A stretch of DNA of 64,000 bases, taken from positions 331,001-395,000 of the forward strand of contig NZ_AULN01000012.1 of NCBI RefSeq assembly GCF_000422305.1, written 5' to 3'. The notes below the pieces were generated by a model. That model was not told the origin of the DNA and made no database searches. It saw only the letters and a program-made list of their open reading frames with translations. Source of the DNA: Luteimonas mephitis DSM 12574. Lineage in GTDB: Bacteria > Pseudomonadota > Gammaproteobacteria > Xanthomonadales > Xanthomonadaceae. Position 1 is the first letter of the stretch. Every line of letters begins with the position of its first letter. The translations under genes and the position numbers were made by a program. Shown here piece after piece: positions 18,166-25,807 of this stretch.

Positions 18166-18552
18166 CTTGCGCGCGAATGAAAAAGTGCCGGCTTCCGACC
18201 GATCCGCCTTGCGTGCAAGGCCTGGACCCTTGCGCGCAAGGGTGCGGGGCTTGCGGATCGCAAGGTTCCGGGCCTGCGCGCAGGGTCGCGGGCTTGCGCG
18301 CAAGGGTTTCGGGTCGGAGCGCGGGGCTTTGACCCTTGCGCGCAAGGGTCGGGGGCTTGCGGATCGGGGCGCCGGGGGCTTGCGCGCAAGCCTGGGCGGC
18401 GGCGTTCGGGGTGATCCGGTCGGCGGTCGGGGGTTTTTGGCTTGCGCGCAGGGGTTCGGGGGTTGCGTGCAGCGGTTACGGGCTTGCGCGCAAGGGTCCG
18501 GGGTCTGCGCGCAAGGCTTCGACCCTTGCGCGCAAGGGGCCGCGGCTTGCGG
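18166..18552. repeat. CTTGCGCGCAAG palindrome array, 21-bp period
   Basis: Six perfect CTTGCGCGCAAG palindromes start at 18229, 18293, 18335, 18379, 18483 and 18525. Variants start at about 18208, 18250, 18273, 18356, 18441, 18462, 18504 and 18546. Neighbouring starts are mostly 21 bases apart, or close to multiples of 21 (20-23, 42-44). Between palindromes the sequence is G-rich (TCGGGG, TTCGGG). No spacer looks unique in the CRISPR sense and no cas gene is near. Confidence 0.9.
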
Positions 18553-18640
18553 GGTTGGGGCGGCGTGGGGAGGTGGAGTGAGGGCGCAGGGGTCGAGGGG
18601 AGGTGAGGGCGCAGCGGTCGGGGGCGTAGCCCCGACCTAC

Positions 18641-18717
18641 GGCGGTCGGTGGCGGGCGATGGGTGGTGGGCGGTTGGCGATTGGTAGTAGGCGGTCGGTG
18701 GTTGGCCGCCGGCGGGG
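18641..18717 (+). repeat. Degenerate G-rich heptad array
   Basis: Eleven consecutive 7-mers all begin with GG: GGCGGTC, GGTGGCG, GGCGATG, GGTGGTG, GGCGGTT, GGCGATT, GGTAGTA, GGCGGTC, GGTGGTT, GGCCGCC, GGCGGGG. The consensus is about GGYGRTN. The G-tracts could support unusual DNA structure. Confidence 0.75.
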
Positions 18718-18890
18718 GCGGTCGGAGGCGAGAGTCAGGGCATTCCGACCGCCCAATGCGGACTTTTCCTACGCGAGGACGCGGCTGCCGCTGATAGGCC
18801 GGGCGGGCGGTTTGCGGTCAACTGTCTGCACCGGTCAGGCAGGCCGGTTTCCATCCATCAGGCAGGTCCGACACGGACAAAGGAATGCAC

Positions 18891-19391
18891 ATGAGTCAGA
18901 ACCGCATCGATATCGAACTTTCCACCGAGGCCCTGGCGGCCGTCGACGGTGCGCTGGGCGTGCTGGAAGAACACCTCGCCCCGCTGGTCGGGCTGAGCCC
19001 GGACGAGCGCAAGGGGCTCAGCCGGATGGGCGACAAGTCCGAGGCGTTCTGCCGGCAGGCGGTGGTCGCCTTCACCGAGAACCCGGACGTGCTGCCGCGC
19101 AACTTCGACCTGGACGCCTACCGGCGCGACCTGGCCATGCTCGACGCGCTGCGCCCGCGCCTGTCGAAGATGGGCCGGCTGTTCGAGCGCATGCAGGACA
19201 CCGAAACGGCGCTGGGCAGTGACCTGATGGCGAACTCGCTGGAGGGCTACGCGGTGCTCAAGGTGTCCGGCAAGGGCGCGGGCCTTGAGAGCCTGCGGCA
19301 GATGCTTTCCGCCCGCTTCGCCCGCAGCCCGCGCCCCGCCGCGGCCCCCCCAGCGCCGGCGCCCACGCCCACACCCGAGTCCTCGCCGTAA
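18891..19391 (+). CDS. Conserved small helical protein, unknown
   Basis: A 166-residue, probably all-helical soluble protein. It starts MSQNRIDIELS and contains a central acidic and amphipathic region (SPDERKGLSRMGDKSEAF and LPRNFDLDAYRRDLAMLDAL), then a Pro/Ala-rich low-complexity tail (last 25 residues). I do not recognise a family. I chose ATG 18891 rather than 18885 because AAGGA lies six bases upstream of 18891 but abuts 18885. It is followed by a strong terminator, so it is probably a single-gene transcript with its promoter in the repeat-rich gap. Confidence 0.8.
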   Translation: MSQNRIDIELSTEALAAVDGALGVLEEHLAPLVGLSPDERKGLSRMGDKSEAFCRQAVVAFTENPDVLPRNFDLDAYRRDLAMLDALRPRLSKMGRLFERMQDTETALGSDLMANSLEGYAVLKVSGKGAGLESLRQMLSARFARSPRPAAAPPAPAPTPTPESSP

Positions 19392-19445
19392 CCCGCTGCT
19401 GCGTGATCGCGTGGCTCCTCCCCTGGCAACGCGATCCACGCACGG

Positions 19446-19474
19446 AAGGCCCCGCATCGCGGGGCCTTTTTTTT
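19446..19474 (+). terminator. Rho-independent terminator
   Basis: A 10-bp stem AAGGCCCCGC/GCGGGGCCTT with loop ATC is followed by eight T residues. It ends the transcript of the gene at 18891-19391. Confidence 0.93.
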
Positions 19475-19687
19475 CGTCGCGGGTGGCAGGTCTCCCGTGG
19501 CCGGTGGCCGTGGTGGCCGTGATGGCAGGATCCGGGGCGGCGCCGTCGCGCGCCCGGCGCATCGCCCTGCCGGCGGGCCATGTCGCGCTGGTCGCCTGAT
19601 GCCGGGGGCGGTGGGTTCGGCGCTGCTGCCCGTCATTGCCGGGGATGGGCAGGAAACCCCGCCTCGCCGGGGAGGTGCGCAACGTCT

Positions 19688-20095
19688 TTGCCCGGCGCCA
19701 TCGCACTGACTGCCTTCATCGCCTGGACGCTTGTACTGCTCGCCCTCATGGCAGCCGTCCGGTGGCAGCTGGTGTTGCGCGGAGATGCGTGTTGACGGCT
19801 CCACGCCTGGCAACGCCAACCTGTCGCCCTTCCTGCGGCGGCTTGCCCGGCGCACGCCAACGATCTCGAGAAACTTCCCATGCCCGGCGCGCTTCTTCCC
19901 GTTGCCATCGCCACGAAGTTGCCATCGCCTCGAACAGTCCGGCCATGGCGGATCCCCTGGCCCGCCCGTGGCCTGGTGCCGGGATCTTCCAGTCGGCCGT
20001 TCACGCGGCTTCCGCGCCGCCGCGGGCGGTTACCATCCGCTTCACGGCCTTTGCCGTGCAGATGGCCATCGCCTGTGCCGGGCTTCCAGGTTGCC
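19688..20095 (+). pseudogene. Frameshifted MAPEG-family membrane protein
   Basis: Four reading-frame segments together spell a MAPEG-type (glutathione/eicosanoid-related) membrane protein. They are ALTAFIAWTLVLLALMAAVR (to about 19795), DGSTPGNANLSPFLRRLARR (about 19793-19853), HANDLEKLPMPGALLPVA (about 19852-19915) and MADPLA...GIFQSAVHAAS plus VTIRFTAFAVQMAIA (about 19940-20085). The order and the motifs SPFxxRLAR, HANDLE, ADPLA and IRFTAF match the family, but at least three frame changes break it. TTG 19688 may be the old start. It is not expected to be functional unless sequencing errors are responsible. Confidence 0.78.
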
Positions 20096-20187
20096 GGCAT
20101 CGGCGCGGCCTGGCCATTCGTCCGGGGCCGGTGCCGCTCCGTGGCGCCGTTTGATCCGGGCGTTGGATTTCGAGGGAGGGCCTGCAG

Positions 20188-20592
20188 GTGCTCAGAGAAG
20201 TCGGCGGCGTTGCCATCCAGCCCAGGCACCTGGCCTCATGCCACTGTGGCGCCGTGGTGCTGGAGCTCGACCTGCCCAACGGCATCGAGGATCCACGCCG
20301 GTGCGACTGCTCGATCTGCCGTCGCAAGGGTGCCGTGGTGGCCTCCGTGCCCTTGTCCGGCATCCGTGTCGTGAAAGGTGCGGAGCACCTGCGGCTCTAC
20401 GAGTTCAACACCCGCACGGCCAGGCACTGGTTCTGCGGCATCTGTGGCATCTACACGCATCATCAGCGCCGCTCCAATCCCGGGCAGTACGGCTTCAATG
20501 TCGGATGCCTCGAGGGCGTCAACCCGTTCGCCATTGCGGACGTGCCCGTCAATGACGGGGTCAACCACCCGGCGGATCGGGTCGAGGCCTGA
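20188..20592 (+). CDS. GFA (CENP-V) family zinc protein
   Basis: A 134-residue protein of the glutathione-dependent formaldehyde-activating (GFA) family. The characteristic zinc-binding cysteines are present: SCHCGAV (about 18-23), CDCSICRRKGAV (about 39-50) and WFCGICGIYTHHQRRSNP (about 81-98). Despite the name, most family members have no proven role in formaldehyde metabolism. The start at 20188 adds about 17 residues before the conserved core; a later non-ATG start is possible. It lies 77 bases before the next small gene on the same strand. Confidence 0.88.
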   Translation: MLREVGGVAIQPRHLASCHCGAVVLELDLPNGIEDPRRCDCSICRRKGAVVASVPLSGIRVVKGAEHLRLYEFNTRTARHWFCGICGIYTHHQRRSNPGQYGFNVGCLEGVNPFAIADVPVNDGVNHPADRVEA

Positions 20593-20668
20593 CCGCTCAT
20601 CCCCAGGTGGCCGCAGGCGCGGGTGCAAGCCGCGCGGCCATCCAGTCCGAATCAACGAGGAGCACGGC

Positions 20669-21031
20669 ATGACGGATTTCGGCCCCACCTTCGCATCGCT
20701 GTCCGCGCTGCTTCGCAGGCACGCTGCCGGGATGTCCATCAAGACCGATGTGCCCGGCAACCTCTACGTTGAACTTCCCGCGGCGACGCCCAGGGCCAAG
20801 CCCGGGTTCTTCGGTGCGGTGCAGGCGAAGAAGTCCTACGTCAGCTACCACCTGATGCCGGTGTACGAGGATCCCGCGCTCCTGGACGGCATCAGCGACG
20901 CGCTGCGCAAGAGGATGCAGGGCAAGTCGTGCTTCAACTTCACCGCCGACGATCCGCAGCTGTTCAGGGAGCTTGATGCATTGACCGGCAAGTGCGCGGC
21001 GGCATCCCGGCGATCAAGTCCGCGCAGCTGA
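20669..21031 (+). CDS. Small conserved cytosolic protein (DUF1801-like)
   Basis: A 120-residue protein. The region around KKSYVSYHLMPVY, LLDGISDALRKRMQGKSCFNF and LFRELDALT resembles small conserved proteins of the DUF1801-like group, but I cannot assign it firmly. No signal peptide or membrane segment is seen. The ATG has GAGGAG upstream at a suitable distance. It may be co-transcribed with the GFA gene before it. Its C-terminal dozen residues (AAASRRSSPRS) look non-conserved. Confidence 0.7.
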   Translation: MTDFGPTFASLSALLRRHAAGMSIKTDVPGNLYVELPAATPRAKPGFFGAVQAKKSYVSYHLMPVYEDPALLDGISDALRKRMQGKSCFNFTADDPQLFRELDALTGKCAAASRRSSPRS

Positions 21032-21139
21032 CAGCCCGTTCAAGCGCAACCCGTTTCGCGGATCCGCGGCGATGCGGCTTCCGCCGAACGAGCCGGACGG
21101 AAGCCGCAGGCACCGCGCCTTGGGCCTGCCATGCGCTGC

Positions 21140-22570
21140 CTAGTTGAGCAGCTGGAACCCGGCCACCGCAGTAAGGATTGCGGCGAGGATGGCGTAGTTG
21201 CCGTTGTCGTCGCGATAGCCGTAGCGGTAACGGTCGCCGTAGCCGTCGTCGTAGCCGCGCTGGTAGCCCTGGCGGAAGTAGTAGTTGTATTCGCTCTGCG
21301 GGATGTAATAGCCGTTGTAGCCGTAGTTGGCGTCCTGGTAGGCGTAGTCGTCGCGGTAGTCGTCGCGCCAGCCGTCCTGGCGGTCGGCGCGGCCGGCGTA
21401 CAGGCCTTCCTGGTAACCATAGTTGATGGCCTGGCGGATCAGCTCGGCGCCGTAGCGGTTGGTGCGCTGCCAGCTGCCGCGGTAGGAGTAGCGATAGTTG
21501 TCGGGCGTGTAGTAGTACGGGTCGTTGTAGTAGTTGTAGGCGCGGGCGTTCCAGCGCGCCTGCTGCTGGCGCACGCGGTTGTAGTACTGCTGCTGGTAGC
21601 GGTACTTGGCCATGCGGTGCTGCTGCTGCAGCCGGTAGGCGCGCTGCTCCGCGCTGCGCTCCCAGTCGCGGCGCTCGTGGCGGTAGCGCTCGGCGCGCTG
21701 GCGCTCTTCGCGGATGCGGCGTTGCTGCTGTTCGCGGCCCAGGCGCTGCTGGTCCTCGATGCGCTGGCGTGCGCGGCGCTCGCTGTCGCGGCGGCCGTCG
21801 TCGTTGGCGCGGGTGCGCGGCAGGGCGCCGCCCACCACGCGCGGCGCGTCGTGGCGGCGCTGTTGCGGGCGCCGGTCCGCGTCGCGTGCCTGGCGTGCGT
21901 CGCGCGCACCGGCCTCGCGTTCGCGTGCTTCGCGTGCCTGCTGGTCGCGGGCACGCTGTTCGCGCGCCTGCTGTTCGCGGGCATTGGCGCGCGCGCGGTC
22001 GTCATCGTGGCGTTGCAGCTGTGCGCGACGCTCGGTGCGCTCGCGATTCAGGCGCTGCTCGTTGCGACGCGCCTGCTCCTGCCGGGCCTGCTGGCGCTCG
22101 GCCTGCTGGCGTTGGGCCTGCTGGCGCTGGGCCTGCTCGCGCTGTGCCTGTTGCCGCGCTTCGGCCTGCTGCTGGCGGGCGCGCTGTTCGCCGGCGCGGC
22201 GGTCGCTGTCGCGGCGCGCTTCGGCCTGCCGGCGCTGCTCGACCGCCTGGCGCTGCGCGGCCTGCTGTCGCTCGGCCCGCTGTCGCTGCTCGCCGGCACG
22301 GCGCTCGGCCTGCTGGCGTTGTTCGCCTGCACGGCGTTCGGCCTGCTGCCGCGAGGCCTGGTCGCGCCGGGCGTCCTGCCGGTCGCTGTCGCGGCGTTCG
22401 GGCCGCTGGTGTTTCTGCCGGTTGTCGCGTGCATCATCGTGCTGGCGTTGCTGGTCCACGCGTTCGCCGCGCGGCTGGTCGCGCGCGGCGGCGGGCGATG
22501 CAACGCCCATGGCCAGAACGGCGGCAAGCGCGATCGGGCCCACGATCTGCCGGGAGAGGGAAAGTGTCAT
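21140..22570 (-). CDS. Secreted Arg/Gln-rich coiled-coil protein
   Basis: A 476-residue protein with a signal peptide (ALAAVLAMGVASPAAA, cleavage about residue 28). A central segment of more than 250 residues is made almost only of Arg, Gln, Glu, Ala and Asp in imperfect repeats such as RQQAERRAGEQ. This is a strongly charged predicted helix or coiled coil. The C-terminal 150 residues are rich in Tyr, Asn, Asp and Gly (YYNDPYYYTPDNYRYSYRG) and end in a hydrophobic AILAAILTAVAGFQLL segment. Function is unknown; periplasmic or outer-membrane association is likely. AGGTGA precedes the ATG. Repeat-driven length variation between strains is expected. Confidence 0.8.
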   Translation of the reverse strand: MTLSLSRQIVGPIALAAVLAMGVASPAAARDQPRGERVDQQRQHDDARDNRQKHQRPERRDSDRQDARRDQASRQQAERRAGEQRQQAERRAGEQRQRAERQQAAQRQAVEQRRQAEARRDSDRRAGEQRARQQQAEARQQAQREQAQRQQAQRQQAERQQARQEQARRNEQRLNRERTERRAQLQRHDDDRARANAREQQAREQRARDQQAREAREREAGARDARQARDADRRPQQRRHDAPRVVGGALPRTRANDDGRRDSERRARQRIEDQQRLGREQQQRRIREERQRAERYRHERRDWERSAEQRAYRLQQQHRMAKYRYQQQYYNRVRQQQARWNARAYNYYNDPYYYTPDNYRYSYRGSWQRTNRYGAELIRQAINYGYQEGLYAGRADRQDGWRDDYRDDYAYQDANYGYNGYYIPQSEYNYYFRQGYQRGYDDGYGDRYRYGYRDDNGNYAILAAILTAVAGFQLLN

Positions 22571-22796
22571 GTCGGTCACCTGCTTCAGCGCGCCAACGTA
22601 GCGGTTGGCCCGGCATCCACTTTGCGCATGGCCGATGAATAGGCTCTGAGGGCGGCCGGCGGTGTTCAGCGGCGGGCAGGCGTAATCGTTTACGGCACCC
22701 GTTCTCTTGCGCGCTTCGAAGCGATGGGCCCGGGATTGTCGATTCCGGCCCCGCTCGCTCGTCGCACGGGCATCACCCAACGAAAAGGAACGCGCC

Positions 22797-23204
22797 GTGG
22801 CCCGCATGATCTTCGTCAACCTCCCGGTCTCCGATCTCCCGGCCTCGATGGCCTTCTACGAAGCCCTGGGCTTCACCAACAACCCGCGGTTCAGCGACGA
22901 CACCGCCGCGTGCATGGTCTGGAGCGAGGTGATCCACGTGATGCTGTTGACGCACGCGAAGTGGCGCACGTTCACCAGCCGGCCGATCCCGCCGCCGACG
23001 TCCAGCGAGGTGTCGCTGGCGCTGTCGATGGACAGCCGCGAGGCGGTGGATGCGATGAACGCAGCGGCCGCCGCGCACGGCGGCACCGGCGACATCAATC
23101 CGGTGCAGGACCTGGGCTTCATGTACGGCCGCGACCTGGGCGATCCCGACGGGCACATCTGGGGGCCGTTCTGGATGGATCCGGAGGCGATGCCGGCGGG
23201 GTAG
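22797..23204 (+). CDS. VOC family (glyoxalase-like) protein
   Basis: A 135-residue single vicinal-oxygen-chelate protein with the paired beta-alpha-beta pattern: RMIFVNLPVSDLPASMAFYEALGF at the start and FMYGRDLGDPDGHIWGPFWMD at the end. Members include metal-dependent isomerases, dioxygenases and antibiotic-resistance proteins. This one resembles the broadly distributed uncharacterised group. I chose the GTG at 22797 because AAAGGA lies about eight bases upstream and family members begin with a similar short leader; ATG 22806 is an alternative. It stands alone on the plus strand. Confidence 0.9.
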   Translation: MARMIFVNLPVSDLPASMAFYEALGFTNNPRFSDDTAACMVWSEVIHVMLLTHAKWRTFTSRPIPPPTSSEVSLALSMDSREAVDAMNAAAAAHGGTGDINPVQDLGFMYGRDLGDPDGHIWGPFWMDPEAMPAG

Positions 23205-23285
23205 GTGCGCGGCGCTTCCGGTCCCCTGCAGCCAGGGGGCGCGAAGGCGGCGGCTTTTTGTGCCGAAAAGCCAGTGACGGCGGGC

Positions 23286-23313
23286 TTTACACATATGTCA
23301 TGGTGGAATAACT
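23286..23313 (+). promoter_or_regulatory. Candidate sigma-70 promoter
   Basis: TTTACA (23286-23291) and ATAACT (23308-23313) are separated by 16 bases, about 50 bases before the lipoprotein ATG at 23367. The A/T-rich patch stands out from its surroundings. Confidence 0.45.
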
Positions 23314-23366
23314 TCCGGCGGCGCAGGATGTCCTGGTCGCGATCCGCGATGTCCGGGAGCCCTCCG

Positions 23367-24074
23367 ATGTCCACCTCATTCAAACCCCTTGGCCTTGCCG
23401 TTGCGCTGGCGCTGGCCGGCTGCAGCCAGGCCGCGCCGTCGGCCGACACCGCCGAGCTGGCGCCTCCGGCCGACACCGCGGCCGAGGCCCCCACCACCGT
23501 GGCCGACGCCGCGCCGGCCGCCGAAGCCGCCGCCGTCCCCGCGCCGCAGCTGCAGGCGGCGATGCGCGACCTGTGGCACGGCCATATCGTCCACGCGCGC
23601 GATTACGTGATCGCCGTGCATGCCGGCAACGATGCCGACGCCAAGGCCGCCGCCGATGCGGTGGTCGACAACGCCAGGCAGATCAGCGGCGCGGTCGCCG
23701 GCTTCTACGGCCAGGCCGGCGGCGACCAGATGCTCACCCTGCTGGGTGGCCACTGGGGCGCAGTGAAGGCGCTGACCGATGCCCGCGCGGCCAAGGACGA
23801 CGCCGGCGCGACCAAGGCAATCGACGACCTCAACGCCAACGCCGCCGCGATCGCCAAGTTCCTCGCCGGCGCCAATCCCAACCTGCCCGAAGACACCGTG
23901 CACGGCCTGATGCTGGCGCACGGCGCGCACCATGCGCAGCAGATCAACCTGATCCTGGCCGACGACACCGCAGGCGAGGCGCAGGAGTGGGCCGCGATGC
24001 AGGCGCACATGGACATGATCGCCGACGCACTTGCCGCCGCCATCGCAAAGCAGTTCCCGGACAAGGCCAGCTGA
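23367..24074 (+). CDS. Putative lipoprotein, Ala-rich helical
   Basis: A 235-residue protein with a lipoprotein signal peptide (VALALAGCSQ, lipobox Cys about residue 18). A flexible Ala/Pro/Asp/Thr linker (about 20-55) leads to a helical domain (about 58-235) containing several His residues (LWHGHIVHARDYVIAVHAG and MLAHGAHHAQQINLI). The His pattern could bind a metal or heme, but I do not recognise the family. GGGAG lies about eight bases before this ATG, which is why I chose it over the in-frame upstream ATG codons. It is followed after ten bases by a regulator gene on the same strand. Confidence 0.82.
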   Translation: MSTSFKPLGLAVALALAGCSQAAPSADTAELAPPADTAAEAPTTVADAAPAAEAAAVPAPQLQAAMRDLWHGHIVHARDYVIAVHAGNDADAKAAADAVVDNARQISGAVAGFYGQAGGDQMLTLLGGHWGAVKALTDARAAKDDAGATKAIDDLNANAAAIAKFLAGANPNLPEDTVHGLMLAHGAHHAQQINLILADDTAGEAQEWAAMQAHMDMIADALAAAIAKQFPDKAS

Positions 24075-24084
24075 GGGCGCGACG

Positions 24085-24750
24085 ATGCAAGGGCTCGCGC
24101 AGTTCGGAGATACCCGGCAGCGGCTGCTCAGGCAGCTGCTGCTGGCCCGCGACGGGACCGGGGTCGAGGAGCTGTGCGAGCGCCTGCGCATCAGCCACAA
24201 CGCGGTACGCCAGCACCTGACCACGCTGATCGTCAGCGGCCTGGTCCAGCGCGTCGAGCCGCGCCCGACTGGCGGCCGGCCGCAGGCGCGCTATGCGCTG
24301 ACCGAGCAGGGACGGGAGCTGTTCCCGCGCAACTACGGTGCGATTTCGGCGGCGCTGATCTCGCAGCTGGTAGCGCGCGTGGGCGAGGCGGAAGTAGGCG
24401 CGATGCTGCAGGAACTCGGCACCACGGTGGCCGCCACCCAGGTCCCGCTGCAGGCCGACAGCGGCGAAGCGCTGGCGCGTGCGCTGGCGCAGCGGCTCGA
24501 CGCGCTCGGCTACGAAGCGATCCCGGCGCGGCATGGCGACGACTGGCAGGTGGAGGCGTTCAACTGCGTGTTCCATGGCCTGGCCAGGCAGCATCCGCAG
24601 GTGTGCAAGTTCGACATCGCCTACATGGAGGCGGCCACCGGGCGCCGCATCCACCACATGGAATGCATGGTCCGCGGCGGCCAGGTCTGCCGCTTCAAGC
24701 TCGGGCCGGAGCCGTCACGGGGCGCGGCGGTGACCGGCGGCGGGAGCTGA
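24085..24750 (+). CDS. SufR-like winged-helix regulator
   Basis: A 221-residue transcriptional regulator. The N-terminal DeoR/ArsR-type winged helix (about 8-75) has ISHNAVRQHLTTLIVSGLV and a wing RPTGGRPQARYALTEQG. The C-terminal domain has four cysteines spaced C-x12-C-x19-C-x7-C (FNC, VCK, MEC, VCR). This recalls the iron-sulfur-binding SufR family, although the spacing differs from the classical C-x12-C-x13-C-x14-C. It probably senses an Fe-S cluster, a metal or redox. It starts ten bases after the lipoprotein gene and may regulate that operon. No suf genes are nearby. Confidence 0.82.
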   Translation: MQGLAQFGDTRQRLLRQLLLARDGTGVEELCERLRISHNAVRQHLTTLIVSGLVQRVEPRPTGGRPQARYALTEQGRELFPRNYGAISAALISQLVARVGEAEVGAMLQELGTTVAATQVPLQADSGEALARALAQRLDALGYEAIPARHGDDWQVEAFNCVFHGLARQHPQVCKFDIAYMEAATGRRIHHMECMVRGGQVCRFKLGPEPSRGAAVTGGGS

Positions 24751-24765
24751 CATCAGCCTGCTGTT

Positions 24766-24840
24766 GTAGCAGCGGCTTCAGCCGCGAGTTCTTCGTTCCG
24801 ATCCCGTTGGCAAAGAGCTCGCGGCTGAAGCCGCTCCTGC
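24766..24840. repeat. REP-like inverted pair, GGCTTCAGCC variant
   Basis: Facing copies of GTAGCAGCGGCTTCAGCCGC and its complement flank about 30 bases, downstream of the SufR-like gene. The first copy has one change in the usual GTAGGAGCG head. Confidence 0.88.
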
Positions 24841-24895
24841 AGGTTTCTTTGCACAGGTTTCTTCATGCAGGTTTCTTACTACAGGTTGCGTCCTG
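24840..24895 (+). repeat. Four 14-bp direct repeats
   Basis: CAGGTTTCTTTGCA, CAGGTTTCTTCATG, CAGGTTTCTTACTA and CAGGTTGCGTCCTG follow one another exactly every 14 bases (twice seven). They start at the last base of the palindromic pair. Confidence 0.85.
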
Positions 24896-24948
24896 CAGTT
24901 GCGTCCTGCGGGTTTCGCTGGAGGTGTTTGGTGACCAGGGTCATCCTC

Positions 24949-25575
24949 TCAGATCGCCAGTGCGTCGAGTACGTCGCGTCGCCACGGGTCGCGTTCGAAC
25001 TGTCCGGTCAGCCGCCGCGTCACCATCGCCACGCCGTGCATGCCGATGCCGCGCGAAGAGATGCATTCGTGGCTGGCCTGGATGACCACGGCCACGCCGC
25101 GTGGATGCAGGACGCGCTCGAGGCTGTCGGCGATCTCGCGGGTCAGGCGTTCCTGGATCTGCAGTCGGCGAGCATGGGCATCCACCACGCGCGCGAGCTT
25201 GGAGATGCCGACCACGCGTTCGCGCGGCAGGTAGGCGACGTGGGCGACGCCGCGGATCGGCGCCATGTGGTGTTCGCAGATCGAGCGCAGCGGGATGTCG
25301 CGCAGCAGCACGATGTCGTCGTAGCCGGCGCCGTCGAAGCTGCGGCCGAGGATCCGGTCGGGGTCGAGCGCGTAGCCGCCGAACCATTCTTCGTAGGCGC
25401 GCACCACGCGCGCCGGCGTGTCGCGCAGGCCTTCGCGCGTTGGCGCGTCGCCGGCCCAGCGGATCAGGGTGCGCACCGCGGCCTCGGCTTCCTCGCGACT
25501 GGGGCGCAGGTGCGGCGGCGGGTTGTCCTGCAGCGCGTGTGTGTTCTCGACGCTGGTCTGGAGGTCTTCGAGCAT
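24949..25575 (-). CDS. folE: GTP cyclohydrolase I
   Basis: A 208-residue homodecameric zinc enzyme that converts GTP to 7,8-dihydroneopterin triphosphate, the first step of tetrahydrofolate synthesis. Family signatures are all present: RDTPARVVRAYEEWF, LRSICEHHMAPIRG (zinc Cys/His), GISKLARVVDAHARRLQIQE and QASHECISSRGIG (zinc Cys). Length is typical of type IA enzymes. The gene is convergent with the repeat-bearing end of the SufR-like gene and divergent from the Rieske/AIF-type gene at 25808. The 232 bases between them should hold both promoters. Confidence 0.96.
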   Translation of the reverse strand: MLEDLQTSVENTHALQDNPPPHLRPSREEAEAAVRTLIRWAGDAPTREGLRDTPARVVRAYEEWFGGYALDPDRILGRSFDGAGYDDIVLLRDIPLRSICEHHMAPIRGVAHVAYLPRERVVGISKLARVVDAHARRLQIQERLTREIADSLERVLHPRGVAVVIQASHECISSRGIGMHGVAMVTRRLTGQFERDPWRRDVLDALAI

Positions 25576-25807
25576 GGCGTGGTTTCAAGCGGGGATACCC
25601 GAACAGATGCGCCAGCGCGCGTGAGGTTCCCGCGCGGCAGCGGCAGGCGGGAACCTGATGACGCCTGCCTCGTCCAATGCGGCGTACGCTGGACGCAGCG
25701 CCGTACTGCCAGAAATGCGTCGATGGGCGCGATGTTCCGTCGCGGTCGAGTCGCGCCGATGCGCGCTCCCGCCAATGCTTTCGCAACTGCATTCGAGGAG
25801 GTTGGCC

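Larger units (their letters stand above)
17926..18890. other. Long gene-free gap filled with repeats
   Basis: About 965 bases without a credible gene. Long open frames exist on both strands between 18100 and 18600, but they only translate the palindromic array (LARKG, CAQG patterns). The content is: unique sequence 17926-18160, the 21-bp-period array 18166-18552, a G-rich stretch 18553-18616, a GTCGGGGGC hairpin 18617-18640, a degenerate heptad array 18641-18717, then about 170 bases that should contain the promoter of the gene at 18891. Confidence 0.7.

Noticed and set aside
18166-18552. Possible CRISPR array
   Set aside because: The repeat is only 12 bp and palindromic, the intervals are 9 bp of similar G-rich sequence rather than unique spacers, and no cas gene is in the window.
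18134-19222. Open frame with LARKG and CAQG repeats
   Set aside because: It translates the CTTGCGCGCAAG array and then overlaps the better-supported gene at 18891 in another frame. There is no usable start signal.
19731-20555. Open frame of 274 codons before and across the GFA gene
   Set aside because: Only a short part belongs to the MAPEG pseudogene. The rest is a shadow of the GFA gene at 20188-20592.
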